From Caldilineaceae bacterium (GTDB lineage: Bacteria > Chloroflexota > Anaerolineae > Caldilineales > Caldilineaceae), in NCBI GenBank assembly GCA_019637645.1, contig JAHBVH010000016.1, forward strand, positions 54,533-118,532: a stretch of DNA of 64,000 nucleotides. The letters run 5' to 3'. Of the stretch, positions 48,484-59,223 are shown in pieces. The notes below the pieces were generated by a model. It was not told where the DNA came from, did not search any database, and saw nothing but the letters and a program-made list of their open reading frames with translations. How positions within the stretch are numbered: the first letter of the stretch is position 1; each line of letters begins with the position of its first letter. The translations under genes were made by a program, and so were the position numbers.

Positions 48484-50952
48484 TCAGGGGGCGGCGATCT
48501 TCTGTTTGGGCCACGTAAAGGAGAAGGTTGCCCCTTGGCCGATCGCCGAGTGTACGGAGACTGTTCCGCCCCGGTACTCGACGGCCTTTTTGATCAGCGC
48601 CAAGCCCATGCCACTGCCTTCAGACTGATCACGCGGTTGCAATGTTTGAAAGATCCCAAAGATGCGGGTGTGGAATTGGGGGTCGATCCCAGGCCCGTTA
48701 TCGCGCACATGAAAGAGAAAGTGAGTGGCGGCTTCTTCGGCGCGGATCTGCACTTCGCCTTGTTCAGGCTGATGGTGATGCTTAATGGCATTGCCAAGCA
48801 AATTGCGAAAGACCAATTCGAGAGGGGTACGCGCCGTCCGTAGGGTGGGCATTGGCCCCAAAAGGGTTAACTTAAAGCCCGGCGGCGGGGCCAACAGGTC
48901 AAACATATCTTGCAGGAGTGCCGCTACATCCACCATTTCGGTGGCTCCATCATGCCGGCCTACACGCGAATAGGCCAAGAGATCGTCGAGGAGGCGCTCC
49001 ATGCGTTGGGCACGCCCACGGAGCTTGGTCAGGTGCTCGCGCGAAGGCGCTGGCAGCACGGCAGCCGCATCTTCGGTGATCCAGTTGGCGAGATTGACAA
49101 TCGCGCGTAGCGGCGCTTTGAGATCATGCGAGGCCACATAGGCAAATTCGTCGAGGTCGCGATTGCTTCGTTCTAATTCGGCGGTACGCTCGGCCACTCG
49201 TTGCCCCAAGGTATCGTTGAGCCGCCGCAATTCGGCTTCGGCGTGGCGCAGTTCGGTGACATCAATCACGGCAGCCCCCACAAATTGCACGCCGGTTGCA
49301 TCAATGGTAACGGGGTACCAACTAGCCAACACATGCCACACTTCATCTGGTTGCGTCGGGTTAGTGCCACTTAAGGGCTGATTATAAACACCTTGGCCCG
49401 TCGCAAAAACTTGTTCGATAGTCGGCCCTATCATTGGTGCAAGGGGTGGCAGCACCGTCGCCAAGGATTCCCCCAGATGGCTTGCCATGGAAAGCCGTGT
49501 CAGTCTGGCAAGTTGAGGGTTGACCCGAACAAAGCGCAGAGAGTGGTCGAGAAAGGCAAATCCAATGGGTGCGTTGTCCAACAAGGCTTCGAGGAGAGCC
49601 AGCAATTCAGCCTGTTTTTGTTGGGCGGCTTGTAAGTGCGCTTCGGCCTGCTTGCGCTCCGTAATATCGCGCACGACATTGAGCACGCCCAACATGTTGC
49701 CCGCTGCGTCCCGGTAGGGAGTTTTCACCGAATGGAGGCTAACGAACTGGCCATTCAGTTCGGCTTCCATCTCTTGGACTTGCACCTCACCATTGATGAG
49801 GAGCGCCGCATCTTCAGCCGCAATGGCCGCGGCGGTCGCGGCGGGGAAGATTTCATCATAGGTCCGGCGCAACATCTCCGCGGGTTTCATCCCAGCGAAC
49901 GTTGCTGCAGTCTCGTTGACCAAGAGGTAGCGACCTTGTAAGTCGCGCATATAAATCCCATCATGCGTGCTGTTGACAATACCTTGGAGAAGCAGGTATT
50001 GTGATTGCAGCTCAGCCAGCCCCAATTGCCGTTGCTGTTCTAGGTGCGCGACAGCCCGCATACTCTGGTAGACTAAGAGCGAAAAGACGGCAATGCCGCT
50101 GGAAAGGAGCAACGCCGATTCCAGATCGCGGCTATAGAGCCCGGCACGTTCGCCCCATTCTGTCAAACAACTCAATAGAAGCAAGGAGAGTGTACCGCCA
50201 AAGGCCATGCGCCGTGCCATCATGCCTTGGGGACCGTTGCTCCAAAAGAGCGCCATCATGCCCTGTTGGGGGCGGGCCATCAAAATACCCCAACAGAGGA
50301 CGCCAAAGGCAATGACGACCGAAAATGCCATGCCGGTAAAATCAAAAAAGCCGACCAATTCATCGACCTCATAGATATAACCGACTAAGGTCATCAGGGT
50401 GATAAAGCCCGCGACTAACGTTAACCATTCAGTAGGACGCCCCCAAGCAAATTCGGCATCCAGCACCAGCAAGGCACAACTCACCAAGAGAAAGCATAAG
50501 GCGGTGTTGAACGCCATGCCATTGGCTAGAAATGACGTCGGCGCGCTAGCGTGTGCCCCAGCAAAAAGCGTATTGATACCGCTATCCCAACCCAAGAGAT
50601 ATTGCGCCAACGTCACGCCACTCAGCACCAGGACCAGCACGGCAGCGACTTTGGCCCAATACCGATGACCTGGCACGGACGGCAATTGCGTCAGCCCAAG
50701 GGCCAGCCCACAGAGAATAAAGGCCAGGGCCGTATTCGTTTTCATCATTAACGGGAGGGGAATGGGCGCCGCGGCCCAAGCAAAGAGGGCAGCCTGCTCG
50801 ACAAAGAGGAAGCCAAGCAAAATGGTGCTCAGGCTAGCGACCCATTGGAGATGGTGCAGGGTCTTGAGCATGGCGGGGCTGATGGGATTGACCATAGCCT
50901 GATTCGTCATCACCTCTGCCGTTGTTCTAAGAAACGTTTTATATGGACTCAT
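48484..50952 (-). CDS. Membrane-bound PAS sensor histidine kinase
   Basis: An 822-residue kinase. About eight membrane helices occupy residues 30-310 (MASE-like sensor). Two PAS domains follow (about 325-445 and 455-575; MRDLQGRYLLVNETAATFAG, FLDHSLRFVRVNP). The coiled-coil RVAERTAELERSN leads to HisKA with the phospho-acceptor in YVASHDLKAPLR (His about 609). HATPase_c has N-box NLLGNAIKH, DNGPGID and GSGMGLALIKKAVEYRGG. The last 220 residues are a close paralogue of the end of the next kinase. No response regulator is encoded in the window. Start uncertain: ATG 50952 is used; ATG 50910 is the alternative. Confidence 0.9.
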   Translation of the reverse strand: MSPYKTFLRTTAEVMTNQAMVNPISPAMLKTLHHLQWVASLSTILLGFLFVEQAALFAWAAAPIPLPLMMKTNTALAFILCGLALGLTQLPSVPGHRYWAKVAAVLVLVLSGVTLAQYLLGWDSGINTLFAGAHASAPTSFLANGMAFNTALCFLLVSCALLVLDAEFAWGRPTEWLTLVAGFITLMTLVGYIYEVDELVGFFDFTGMAFSVVIAFGVLCWGILMARPQQGMMALFWSNGPQGMMARRMAFGGTLSLLLLSCLTEWGERAGLYSRDLESALLLSSGIAVFSLLVYQSMRAVAHLEQQRQLGLAELQSQYLLLQGIVNSTHDGIYMRDLQGRYLLVNETAATFAGMKPAEMLRRTYDEIFPAATAAAIAAEDAALLINGEVQVQEMEAELNGQFVSLHSVKTPYRDAAGNMLGVLNVVRDITERKQAEAHLQAAQQKQAELLALLEALLDNAPIGFAFLDHSLRFVRVNPQLARLTRLSMASHLGESLATVLPPLAPMIGPTIEQVFATGQGVYNQPLSGTNPTQPDEVWHVLASWYPVTIDATGVQFVGAAVIDVTELRHAEAELRRLNDTLGQRVAERTAELERSNRDLDEFAYVASHDLKAPLRAIVNLANWITEDAAAVLPAPSREHLTKLRGRAQRMERLLDDLLAYSRVGRHDGATEMVDVAALLQDMFDLLAPPPGFKLTLLGPMPTLRTARTPLELVFRNLLGNAIKHHHQPEQGEVQIRAEEAATHFLFHVRDNGPGIDPQFHTRIFGIFQTLQPRDQSEGSGMGLALIKKAVEYRGGTVSVHSAIGQGATFSFTWPKQKIAAP

Positions 50953-50988
50953 CGATGAGAATACTTTTCTGCAACCAGCCGGTGAAAA

Positions 50989-53900
50989 CTATGACAGTTG
51001 TGCCAGCCGTTTCGGCCAAGTAAACCGGAACGTAGTACCCTCACGACTGGAAGATTCGACGTGGATCACCCCACCGCGATATTCGACGGCACGCTTGGCA
51101 ATCGCTAGCCCCATCCCACTTCCTTCGATCTCATCGCGCGGGCGCAGGGTCTGGAACATGCCAAAGATGCGCTCATGATATTGGGGTTCAATGCCAGGCC
51201 CATTATCGCTCACCCAAAATTCGACAAAGTCCCCGGCATCACGGGCCTGGATCCGCACTTCGCCTTGCGTCGGCTGCTGATGATGCTTAATGGCATTGCT
51301 GATCAAGTTGCGGAAGACCAATTCGAGAGGCGTGCGTGGCGTCAAGAGGCTGGGCATCGCGCTGACCAATTTCACTTGAAAGCCCGTGGGTGGAGCTAAG
51401 AGATAGACGGTATCTTGGATCATCACATCGGTCTTAATTTCTTCGACCACCCCTTCGCGACGGCCTACGCGCGAATAGGTCAACAGATCATCTAACAGAC
51501 GTTCCATGCGTAGCGCGCGGCCCCGCAACTTGTCTAGATGATCCAAGGAAGCCGCGGGGAGCTGCTCGCCGGCATCTTCGGCAATCCAACCCGCCAAGTT
51601 CACAATGGCCCGTAATGGTGCTTTCAGATCATGCGAGGCGACGTAGGCAAATTGGTCTAGCTCGCGGTTGCTACGTTCTAGCTCGGCGGTGCGTTCCGCC
51701 ACCCGCTGCTCCAACGTGGTCATCAGCTCGCGCAGCGCTGTCTCGGCAGCTTTGCGCGTCTCAATGTCCTCAATGACGACCAAGCGATATTTGATATCGC
51801 CATCGGCCTCAAGCACCACGGAGGCGGTGATATTGACCCATTTAATTGTCCCATCCCGACAGAGATAGCGTTTCTCGGTGCTATAACTGGGAATAGCGCC
51901 AGACAAGAGCTGTTCACTCAGGGCAAGGCTAATCCGGCGATCATCGGGGTGGGTTAGCTCCAGAAAATTCTTCTGGAGTAACTCGTCACTGGTATAGCCC
52001 AGGATTTCACACAGCCGCGCATTGACCCGCAAATAGCGACCATCCATGTTGACGTGGGCCATGCCAACCGCGGCCTGCTCAAAGGCGCTGCGGAAGCGCT
52101 CTTCGCTCTCGCGTAAGAAGGTTTCGGCTTGTTTGCGCGCGGTAATATCAACAAAGACCCCCAAACAGCCGCGCACGTTGCCCTCTTCGTCATGCAGAGG
52201 CAGGGCGTACTCATAGAGATTGATCACTTCCCCACTACTGCGCACAACATCGGCTTCAAAATTCAGCACAGCCATATCATGAGTGACCGCGTACTGCATG
52301 GGCAATTCTTCGGGCAAGAGTTCACGACCATGGTGGAACACGCGGAAGGGGAGTGCGTCGCCCGATGGCGCGCTTTTGGAGGCATTTTCCGCCGTTTGAA
52401 TGCCCAACATCTTGGCCCCCACCGCATTACTCGTAATCACTTGGCAGGCGGGATCGTGGGCCACAAAGATGCCAATCGGCGCGACATCCAACAAGCTTTG
52501 TAATTCATCCAAGCGACGCCGCAGATCGCGGTTGAGTCGCTGGATCTCTTCTTCGGCTTGTTTGCGTTCGGTAATATCACTGAGCGCGCCAGTCATCCGA
52601 ATGGCCTGACCAGCCTCATTGACCGAGACACGGCTACTAATGCGTAACCAACGTAGATCATTCTGGCGGGGATGGGTAATGCGATATTCGTAGTCATACG
52701 ATTCCCCATGGGTGACAGCACGCGTTAGCTTTTCCTGAACGCGGTCGCGATCAGCTGGGTGAACGCGTTGGAGCCAAGCGTCGCGCGTCAGCTCTTCATT
52801 GGGCAGAATCCCCGTAATGGCGCGGTAGATTGCGGAATAGGTCGTCTCGCCTGTCACTAGATCATGGTCGTAGATGCCAATGTTGCCCGCTTCTGTCGCC
52901 AAACGTAACCGCTCTTCACTGATCCGCAAGGCTTGCTCCCGTTGCTGAACGGCCGTATGCAGTTGGGCATTGCCCAGCGCCGCGGCGGCGCGGCGCGCCA
53001 GCTCTTCGGCCATGGTAAGGTCATCCGGCATAAAATGGCGTTCACTTTCCGTGGCAACAAAGGTAATGGTGCCGAGGATACGCCCATGCGCTTGGAGCGG
53101 CACAATCATCAACGAACAATAGCCAACCGAGCGCAGCAGCGCCAGCTCTTCGTCGTTTTTGGCTACCTGCTGCAACATGGCATCGGTAATCGCTGGGTAG
53201 AATTCCGATTTTCCCGTCCGAATGACTGCGGGGGGTCCCACCGGAGCATTCATATCAACAGGATAGCGTTCGCGCAGGGTTTGTGCCCAGTGCACCTTGG
53301 CCGGATCGACATGGGCGATAAAGCCATCACTGAGCTGATCTTCTTCATCGAGCAGATCGATCACACACCAGTCCGCAACGTCTGGCACTGCCGCCCGCGC
53401 CACATTGTGCAGCGTCGTGCGGTAGTCAAGCGACTGGGCGAGAATATGGCTGGCTTCGGCCAGAAAGCGCAGACGTTCTTCCGCATGTTTCCGGGCCGTG
53501 ATATCGGTGATCAGCGCATAGAAGCCCAGCACGGCACCTTGCTCGGACTCTTCTGTACTTATATCCGGCACATAGGTGGTTAATACCGTACGGGTCTGAC
53601 CATCGGTGTAGGCAATGGTGTTTTCAAAGGTGATGCGCTCGCCCGCTAAGGCCCGGCGGATCTGCGGTTGTGCCACGGCATAGGCTTCCTTCCCCAATAT
53701 CTCCAGCACGGTATGTCCCAAAATCTGCTCGCGCGGGCGGGAAAGCCACTGTTCATAGATGGCATTGACAAAGCGGTAGCGTTCATCGTGATCGACGTAG
53801 CTAATTAAGCCAGAGGTATTGTCCGTGACCAGGCGCAGTTGTGCTTCACTGGCTTGGAGGGCAGCTTCGGTGCGTTTGCGTTCGGTGATATCGGTAAAAA

Positions 53901-56900
53901 CGACAAGGGCATGGGGTTCCCCATGGAGTTGAATCAACTCGGCAGACATGAGCACCGTCCGGGGTCGGCCATCGCGCAAGTTAAGCTGAACTTCGGCTGC
54001 GCGCAACGCGCCATTCTCCACTAAGCGCTGACGCAGATGCAGGCGCGGCGCAATACTCAGCCCGATCTCTGCCGGTTTGCGACCGACCACTTCGGCTTGG
54101 GTGTGGCCGGTATCGCGTTCCCAGGTTGGGTTCACATGGACATAGCGACCTTCTGTGAGCGAGACAATGGCAATGGGATAGGGGCTGTGGTGGAAAATGG
54201 TGGCAAAGCGTTCCTCACTTTGGCGGAGCGCGGCTTCGGCGGCTTTGCGCTCGGTAATATCCGTTAGGGCGGTTAAGGCGCACGGCTGCCCATTGATGGT
54301 GACAATGGTTGCCCCCATGAGGCAGGTACGCAGTTGTCCATCTTTCATGCGGAAGAGTGCTTCGACATCTTTAATGACCTCTCCAGCGGCCAACTTGGCT
54401 AACCCCGTGACCCGCGCTTGGGGCTCGGCCCAAAGGGCCAATTCATCGGGTGTGCGACCAAGGGCTTCGGCGCGTGCATAGCCGGTTGTCTGGACAAAAC
54501 TTTCGTTGACTTCGAGCAAACGGCCATCCGCTAGGGAGGTGATCGTCAGGATGAGGGGGCTCAGGCTAAAGGCCGTGGCAAATTTTGCTTCCGAAGCAGC
54601 CAGGGCCGCTTCTGCCGCCTTGCGTTCACTACTGTCGCGGATCACGCTGACCAACAGCCGTTCCCCGCCGACAGTCGCGCCGATCGAGCTAACTTCGACC
54701 GGGAATACTGTGCCATTGCGGCGCCGATGGAGAGTCTCGAAGCGAATGCCACGCCCATCATCGGTGCGATCGGCCTCGGTAATTTGGTCGTCGATCTGCG
54801 CATGGGTGGTCGGATCGCGCAGGTCCTGAATCCGCATCTTGAGTAAGGTGGCGTGATCATAGCCATAGGCTTTTACCGCGGCCTCATTGGCCTCGACAAT
54901 CTGACCATCTAGGCGCATAAACAGAATGATATCGCGGGCTTGGTTAGAGAGCAGCTGATACCGCGCGAGGATGGCCTCGGCTTGTTTGCGCTCATCGATA
55001 TCGATACAGCCGCCAATAAAGCCTGTAAAACGACCATCCGACGCTAACCGGGGCGCGCCTTGATCCAGCACCCAACGATAGGTGCCATCATGCCGACGCA
55101 AGCGATATTCCATCTCGAAGCTTTGCCGCGCCGCAAAGGCGGTTGAATAGATCGTCAAGGCGCGTTCATAGTCATCCGGGTGGATACCTTCCATCCAGCC
55201 ATGGCCGCTTTCTTGCTCGAGCGTGCGCCCTGTAAAGGCCAGCCAAGCACTATTGAAAAAGGTGCCGCCTTGATCGAGGCCCGCCACCCAAATGAGCACA
55301 GGGGCGGCGTCTGCCATCAAGCGGAAGCGCTCTTCACTTTCGCGCAACTCAATTTCGGCTTGCTTATGGGCTGTAATATCGCGGTTGATCTCCAACACTA
55401 AGCGCTCACCTTGTTCATCGGTGATCAATTGGTGGCGGGTAGAGACGACGACGGTCTTCCCCGCTTTGGTTGTGTGGATCACTTCCCCTTCCCAAAAGCC
55501 CTCCCGTTGGAGCGTCGTCAGGAGCGTCGCTAACGGTTGTGGATGGCGCGTTGCCAACAATTCATGCGAGACTTTACCCAGCGCCTCTGCTTCGCTGTAG
55601 CCATAGAGCGTCTCGGCTCCGTGGTTCCAAAATTCAACGCCGCGTTCCAAGCTCCAGATCATAATCGCATCATAGGAAAGGCGCAGCATATCGGCATAGC
55701 GACGCAGGATCCGCTCGGTTTGTTTACGCTCGGTAATGTCGCGGGCAATCGCCTGCCAGATCCCGTTCGGAAGCACCTTGGCGCTCACTTCGACCTGCAC
55801 AGTAGTGCCGTCTTTGCGCAGCAAGCGCCATTCCGCCACTTGGGTTTCACCCGTCTCCAGGAGGTAGGTTTGCGCAGCATCCAACTTGGGCTGTTCGGCC
55901 ACGACAAGCAGCTCCTTGATCCGCTTCCCGATCAATTCGTGGCGTTCATAGCCCAGCAGATGGCAAGCGCTGCTGTTTACATCCAGGTAGACGCCATCCA
56001 GATTGGCGATAAAAATCGCGTCCGACGCGTGCTCAATCAGAGAGCGGAAACGCTCTTCACTGGCGCGGACAGCCGCTTCGGTCCGGCGACGTGCAATGGC
56101 AGCGGCTAAGAGATTGGCGACGGCTTGGAGATAGTCAACATCATAGGTAGCAAAGGCACGCGGTTGACGGCTATGGACGCTCAGAACGCCATAGGCATCG
56201 AGGGGATTGGTTTCGGCAGCCATTGTCGCCCCTTCTGTTACGCCCGGCCCTTGCAGCGGCACCGCAACGCTGATGCCGCTCCGCACGCCGTGGTCGTTTA
56301 ACATATCGGGAGAGCGGAAGCGGGTTTCGGTGCGCAGGTCACGCACAACGACCGGGGCATGGGAGTGCAGCGTATAGCCCGCTTGCACTGTTGCGGCGGC
56401 GGTTACCGTGGCGTGACCGACCAAGCCGGTTTGCCACCCAACCCCCGCCTTGAGGAGGAGCCGCTTGCCATCTGGTTGCAATTCGAGCACCTTGCACAAT
56501 TCCATGTCGAGCACTTCTGCCACCCGATGGGTCGCAGCCGTCAGTAGCGTATCGAGATCCCCTCCGGTTAGCGCTTGGCGGCTCAGCTCGGCCAAGCTTT
56601 GCTGTTGCCGCCGCTGGCGTTCTTCACTTTCGGCACGCTTCAAATCATTGATATCAACAAAGGTGAGAACAACGCCATCGTTCTCGCCCGTGATCGTACG
56701 ATAGGGGAAGAGGCGAAGGATAAACCAGCGAGCATCGTCGCGCTGGACGGTCTCTTCAATGCGCTCGTCGGTTGCTTGGACATGGGCGGCCAGTTCATAT
56801 AAGCCACTGTGGCGCAGCCGGTGGGTAACGTGGGAAAAAGGACGACCCACATCCCCTTCGATCAAATTAAACAGATCGGTTGCCCGGGGTGTAAAGCGTT

Positions 56901-59223
56901 TGAGCGAAAGAGTATTGCTTAAAAAGATGGCCCCCACATCAGTAGAAGCGACTAAGTTCAGCAGATCGCTGTTGGCGCGATGCAATTCTTCGAGCTTGCG
57001 CGTCAATTCACTATTGACGGTGATCAGCTCTTCGTTCATGGACTGCAATTCTTCTTTGCTGGTCTCCAACTCCTCGGTGGTTGACTTCAGCTCTTCGTTG
57101 ATGGATTGCAGTTCTTCGTTCGAGGCTTTCAACTCCTGGCTCGAAACTTCGTATTCTTCGATAATGGTCTGGAGGCGTTCGCGGGTGCGCAGGAGCTCTT
57201 CTTCCATACGGGCGACCAGCGACAGGTCGATTTCCATCGCTTCGTCGGCGGTTGGCAGGCCAAAGAGCGCCGAGTCGGCTTGGATGGCAAAGACCACTTC
57301 CACATAGCCAGAAGGGAAGCCAGGCTCCGCGACAGGGCCAACTTGCAGTTGCAACATCTGGGCCTGATTGGCTAGATCAACCCGCAGCAGACGCGAGATC
57401 GTGCGCTCCCCTTTCTGAAAGGCTTGATAGAGCGCGGCGCGCAGATCTAGGCGTAGATCGGGCAGGATCTTCTGTAGCACATTTTGGGTAATGGCCCCGT
57501 CCCGCTCTTGGAGGTAACGCTCGGCCCCGCCAAAGAGGTGGGTAATATCGTAGTTGTCATTGACCAAGAGGCGCGGGGGTGTATGAACGCGCAACGACCA
57601 CGCCGTGTAGAGCTCCTCAATGGTGCGTGGTTTGGCGGCGAGCCGTTGGGTCATCCGCTCGGAAAGGCGGCCCCCCAACGCGGCCAGCGAGGTCGGCGCG
57701 CTCAGGGGGCGGCGTTGGGGCGTTGTCACCACCTCGCGCCGCTGGTAGAGATGGCAGTTTTTATTGAGCACGGCAAACAAGTCATTGGCCGCATCCGCCG
57801 ACTCCGAGGTCCCCAGAAAGAGATACCCATTGGCGTTCAGCGCATAGTGAAAAATGTCAAAGACTTTTTCTTGGGCCTCGCGGTTGAAGTAGATGAGCAC
57901 ATTACGACAACAGATTAGATCCAATCGGGAAAAGGGAGGGTCTTTGAGCAGATCATGAACCGCAAAGAGCACATGCTCCCGGATCTCGGGTTTGACACGA
58001 TAATAGCCATTTTCCTCCGTAAAGTAGCGCTGGAGACGGGCAGGTGCAATATCTTTGGCGACGGCGGCGGGATAGAGGCCGCGCCGCGCCGTGGCGATCG
58101 CTTCAGCGTCGAGATCCGTGGCAAAAACCTGAAGACGGGGCGGCTCGTTGGCCAATGCGGCGCGCTCGGCCAATTGAATGGCGACCGAATAGGCCTCTTC
58201 GCCGGTGGCGCAACCCGCAACCCATACCCGTACAAAGTCGCTGCGCCCTTTTTCGCGAAAGAGTTGCGGGACACAATCGCGTTCTAACATTTCATAGGCA
58301 TCGGCATCCCGAAAGAAGCTCGTCACCGAGACTAGACAATCGCGAAAGAGGGCAATGGTTTCATCCACGTTGGTTTGGAGCAACTGTAGATATTGTGCCA
58401 ATGACGTGAGGCCAGCCATGCCCATGCGCCGTAGAATCCGTCGCTGCAAGGTGGAGGGTTTGTAATGGATCAGGTCATGCCCAGTCTGCTTGGCAATTTC
58501 TACCAGAATACCCGTAAAGAGCTGACTAAAGTTTTCATCTTGATCGCGCAGATTAGGGGTGTTCTCATTAGCCAAATCGCCTTTGGTTTGCACCAAATAT
58601 TGGGCCAATTCGCTGGTACGGCCCACACAGTCAGCGATACCGGTCGCCATGGCGCGGCGTGGTAAGGCTGCGTGGGGGGCATCGTCTGGCTCTTGGATGA
58701 GGACCAAGCCACCCTTGGCTTTGAGTTGCTGCAAGCCAGCCACGCCATCGTCGCCATTCCCGGAAAGGAGCACGGCCGCGGCATTAGCGCCTTGATCCGC
58801 GGCCAGAGAGAACAAAAAGGTATCAATCGGGCCCTGGTTGCCGGTACGGGCTAGGTTTTGCAGGCGCAAGCGGCCATGCTCCACAGTAAGCTGCGCGCCA
58901 TGAGGCACCAGGTAAATATGATCGGCTTGCGGGATAGCGCCATCGGACGCCAACACCACGGGCATGTCAGTTCGCGCCATAAGTGCAGCCAGCAGTTGCT
59001 GATGTTGCTTGGCCGCCATGCGGGTGACAACGATAAAAGCCATACCGCCGTCAGTGGGCATGTTACGGAAGAAAAGGGGTAAGACCTGCCGACTGCCAGC
59101 ATTGCCCACCAGCCCAATCAGCGGAAAAGCCACGGGTGTTTCCGCTGCATCCTTTGCATTCACCTTCGTTGTTGACTTGGTGTCCTCAAGCGAAGATTCA
59201 TTGTGTAATTTTTGTTCTGACAT
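50989..59223 (-). CDS. Giant CheB-CheR-PAS/GAF hybrid sensor histidine kinase (2744 residues)
   Basis: Domain order: CheB-like methylesterase (35-210), CheR methyltransferase (230-495, with AGCATGEE at 336-343 and RNVLIYF at 440-446), a PAS-like linker (540-660), a coiled coil with EELQSxNEEL repeats (670-750), a further PAS, GAF, seven PAS domains, a second GAF, three PAS domains, HisKA (phospho-acceptor His2531) and HATPase_c (DNGPGI about 2673). In the CheB domain the catalytic Ser is replaced by Asn41 and the catalytic His by Arg68; only Asp159 remains. CheR keeps its SAM motif. The protein is cytosolic, with no membrane helix. It probably integrates many small-molecule or redox inputs. 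The start has a weak ribosome-binding site. It lies 36 bases upstream of its paralogue. Confidence 0.92.
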   Translation of the reverse strand: MSEQKLHNESSLEDTKSTTKVNAKDAAETPVAFPLIGLVGNAGSRQVLPLFFRNMPTDGGMAFIVVTRMAAKQHQQLLAALMARTDMPVVLASDGAIPQADHIYLVPHGAQLTVEHGRLRLQNLARTGNQGPIDTFLFSLAADQGANAAAVLLSGNGDDGVAGLQQLKAKGGLVLIQEPDDAPHAALPRRAMATGIADCVGRTSELAQYLVQTKGDLANENTPNLRDQDENFSQLFTGILVEIAKQTGHDLIHYKPSTLQRRILRRMGMAGLTSLAQYLQLLQTNVDETIALFRDCLVSVTSFFRDADAYEMLERDCVPQLFREKGRSDFVRVWVAGCATGEEAYSVAIQLAERAALANEPPRLQVFATDLDAEAIATARRGLYPAAVAKDIAPARLQRYFTEENGYYRVKPEIREHVLFAVHDLLKDPPFSRLDLICCRNVLIYFNREAQEKVFDIFHYALNANGYLFLGTSESADAANDLFAVLNKNCHLYQRREVVTTPQRRPLSAPTSLAALGGRLSERMTQRLAAKPRTIEELYTAWSLRVHTPPRLLVNDNYDITHLFGGAERYLQERDGAITQNVLQKILPDLRLDLRAALYQAFQKGERTISRLLRVDLANQAQMLQLQVGPVAEPGFPSGYVEVVFAIQADSALFGLPTADEAMEIDLSLVARMEEELLRTRERLQTIIEEYEVSSQELKASNEELQSINEELKSTTEELETSKEELQSMNEELITVNSELTRKLEELHRANSDLLNLVASTDVGAIFLSNTLSLKRFTPRATDLFNLIEGDVGRPFSHVTHRLRHSGLYELAAHVQATDERIEETVQRDDARWFILRLFPYRTITGENDGVVLTFVDINDLKRAESEERQRRQQQSLAELSRQALTGGDLDTLLTAATHRVAEVLDMELCKVLELQPDGKRLLLKAGVGWQTGLVGHATVTAAATVQAGYTLHSHAPVVVRDLRTETRFRSPDMLNDHGVRSGISVAVPLQGPGVTEGATMAAETNPLDAYGVLSVHSRQPRAFATYDVDYLQAVANLLAAAIARRRTEAAVRASEERFRSLIEHASDAIFIANLDGVYLDVNSSACHLLGYERHELIGKRIKELLVVAEQPKLDAAQTYLLETGETQVAEWRLLRKDGTTVQVEVSAKVLPNGIWQAIARDITERKQTERILRRYADMLRLSYDAIMIWSLERGVEFWNHGAETLYGYSEAEALGKVSHELLATRHPQPLATLLTTLQREGFWEGEVIHTTKAGKTVVVSTRHQLITDEQGERLVLEINRDITAHKQAEIELRESEERFRLMADAAPVLIWVAGLDQGGTFFNSAWLAFTGRTLEQESGHGWMEGIHPDDYERALTIYSTAFAARQSFEMEYRLRRHDGTYRWVLDQGAPRLASDGRFTGFIGGCIDIDERKQAEAILARYQLLSNQARDIILFMRLDGQIVEANEAAVKAYGYDHATLLKMRIQDLRDPTTHAQIDDQITEADRTDDGRGIRFETLHRRRNGTVFPVEVSSIGATVGGERLLVSVIRDSSERKAAEAALAASEAKFATAFSLSPLILTITSLADGRLLEVNESFVQTTGYARAEALGRTPDELALWAEPQARVTGLAKLAAGEVIKDVEALFRMKDGQLRTCLMGATIVTINGQPCALTALTDITERKAAEAALRQSEERFATIFHHSPYPIAIVSLTEGRYVHVNPTWERDTGHTQAEVVGRKPAEIGLSIAPRLHLRQRLVENGALRAAEVQLNLRDGRPRTVLMSAELIQLHGEPHALVVFTDITERKRTEAALQASEAQLRLVTDNTSGLISYVDHDERYRFVNAIYEQWLSRPREQILGHTVLEILGKEAYAVAQPQIRRALAGERITFENTIAYTDGQTRTVLTTYVPDISTEESEQGAVLGFYALITDITARKHAEERLRFLAEASHILAQSLDYRTTLHNVARAAVPDVADWCVIDLLDEEDQLSDGFIAHVDPAKVHWAQTLRERYPVDMNAPVGPPAVIRTGKSEFYPAITDAMLQQVAKNDEELALLRSVGYCSLMIVPLQAHGRILGTITFVATESERHFMPDDLTMAEELARRAAAALGNAQLHTAVQQREQALRISEERLRLATEAGNIGIYDHDLVTGETTYSAIYRAITGILPNEELTRDAWLQRVHPADRDRVQEKLTRAVTHGESYDYEYRITHPRQNDLRWLRISSRVSVNEAGQAIRMTGALSDITERKQAEEEIQRLNRDLRRRLDELQSLLDVAPIGIFVAHDPACQVITSNAVGAKMLGIQTAENASKSAPSGDALPFRVFHHGRELLPEELPMQYAVTHDMAVLNFEADVVRSSGEVINLYEYALPLHDEEGNVRGCLGVFVDITARKQAETFLRESEERFRSAFEQAAVGMAHVNMDGRYLRVNARLCEILGYTSDELLQKNFLELTHPDDRRISLALSEQLLSGAIPSYSTEKRYLCRDGTIKWVNITASVVLEADGDIKYRLVVIEDIETRKAAETALRELMTTLEQRVAERTAELERSNRELDQFAYVASHDLKAPLRAIVNLAGWIAEDAGEQLPAASLDHLDKLRGRALRMERLLDDLLTYSRVGRREGVVEEIKTDVMIQDTVYLLAPPTGFQVKLVSAMPSLLTPRTPLELVFRNLISNAIKHHQQPTQGEVRIQARDAGDFVEFWVSDNGPGIEPQYHERIFGMFQTLRPRDEIEGSGMGLAIAKRAVEYRGGVIHVESSSREGTTFRFTWPKRLAQLS

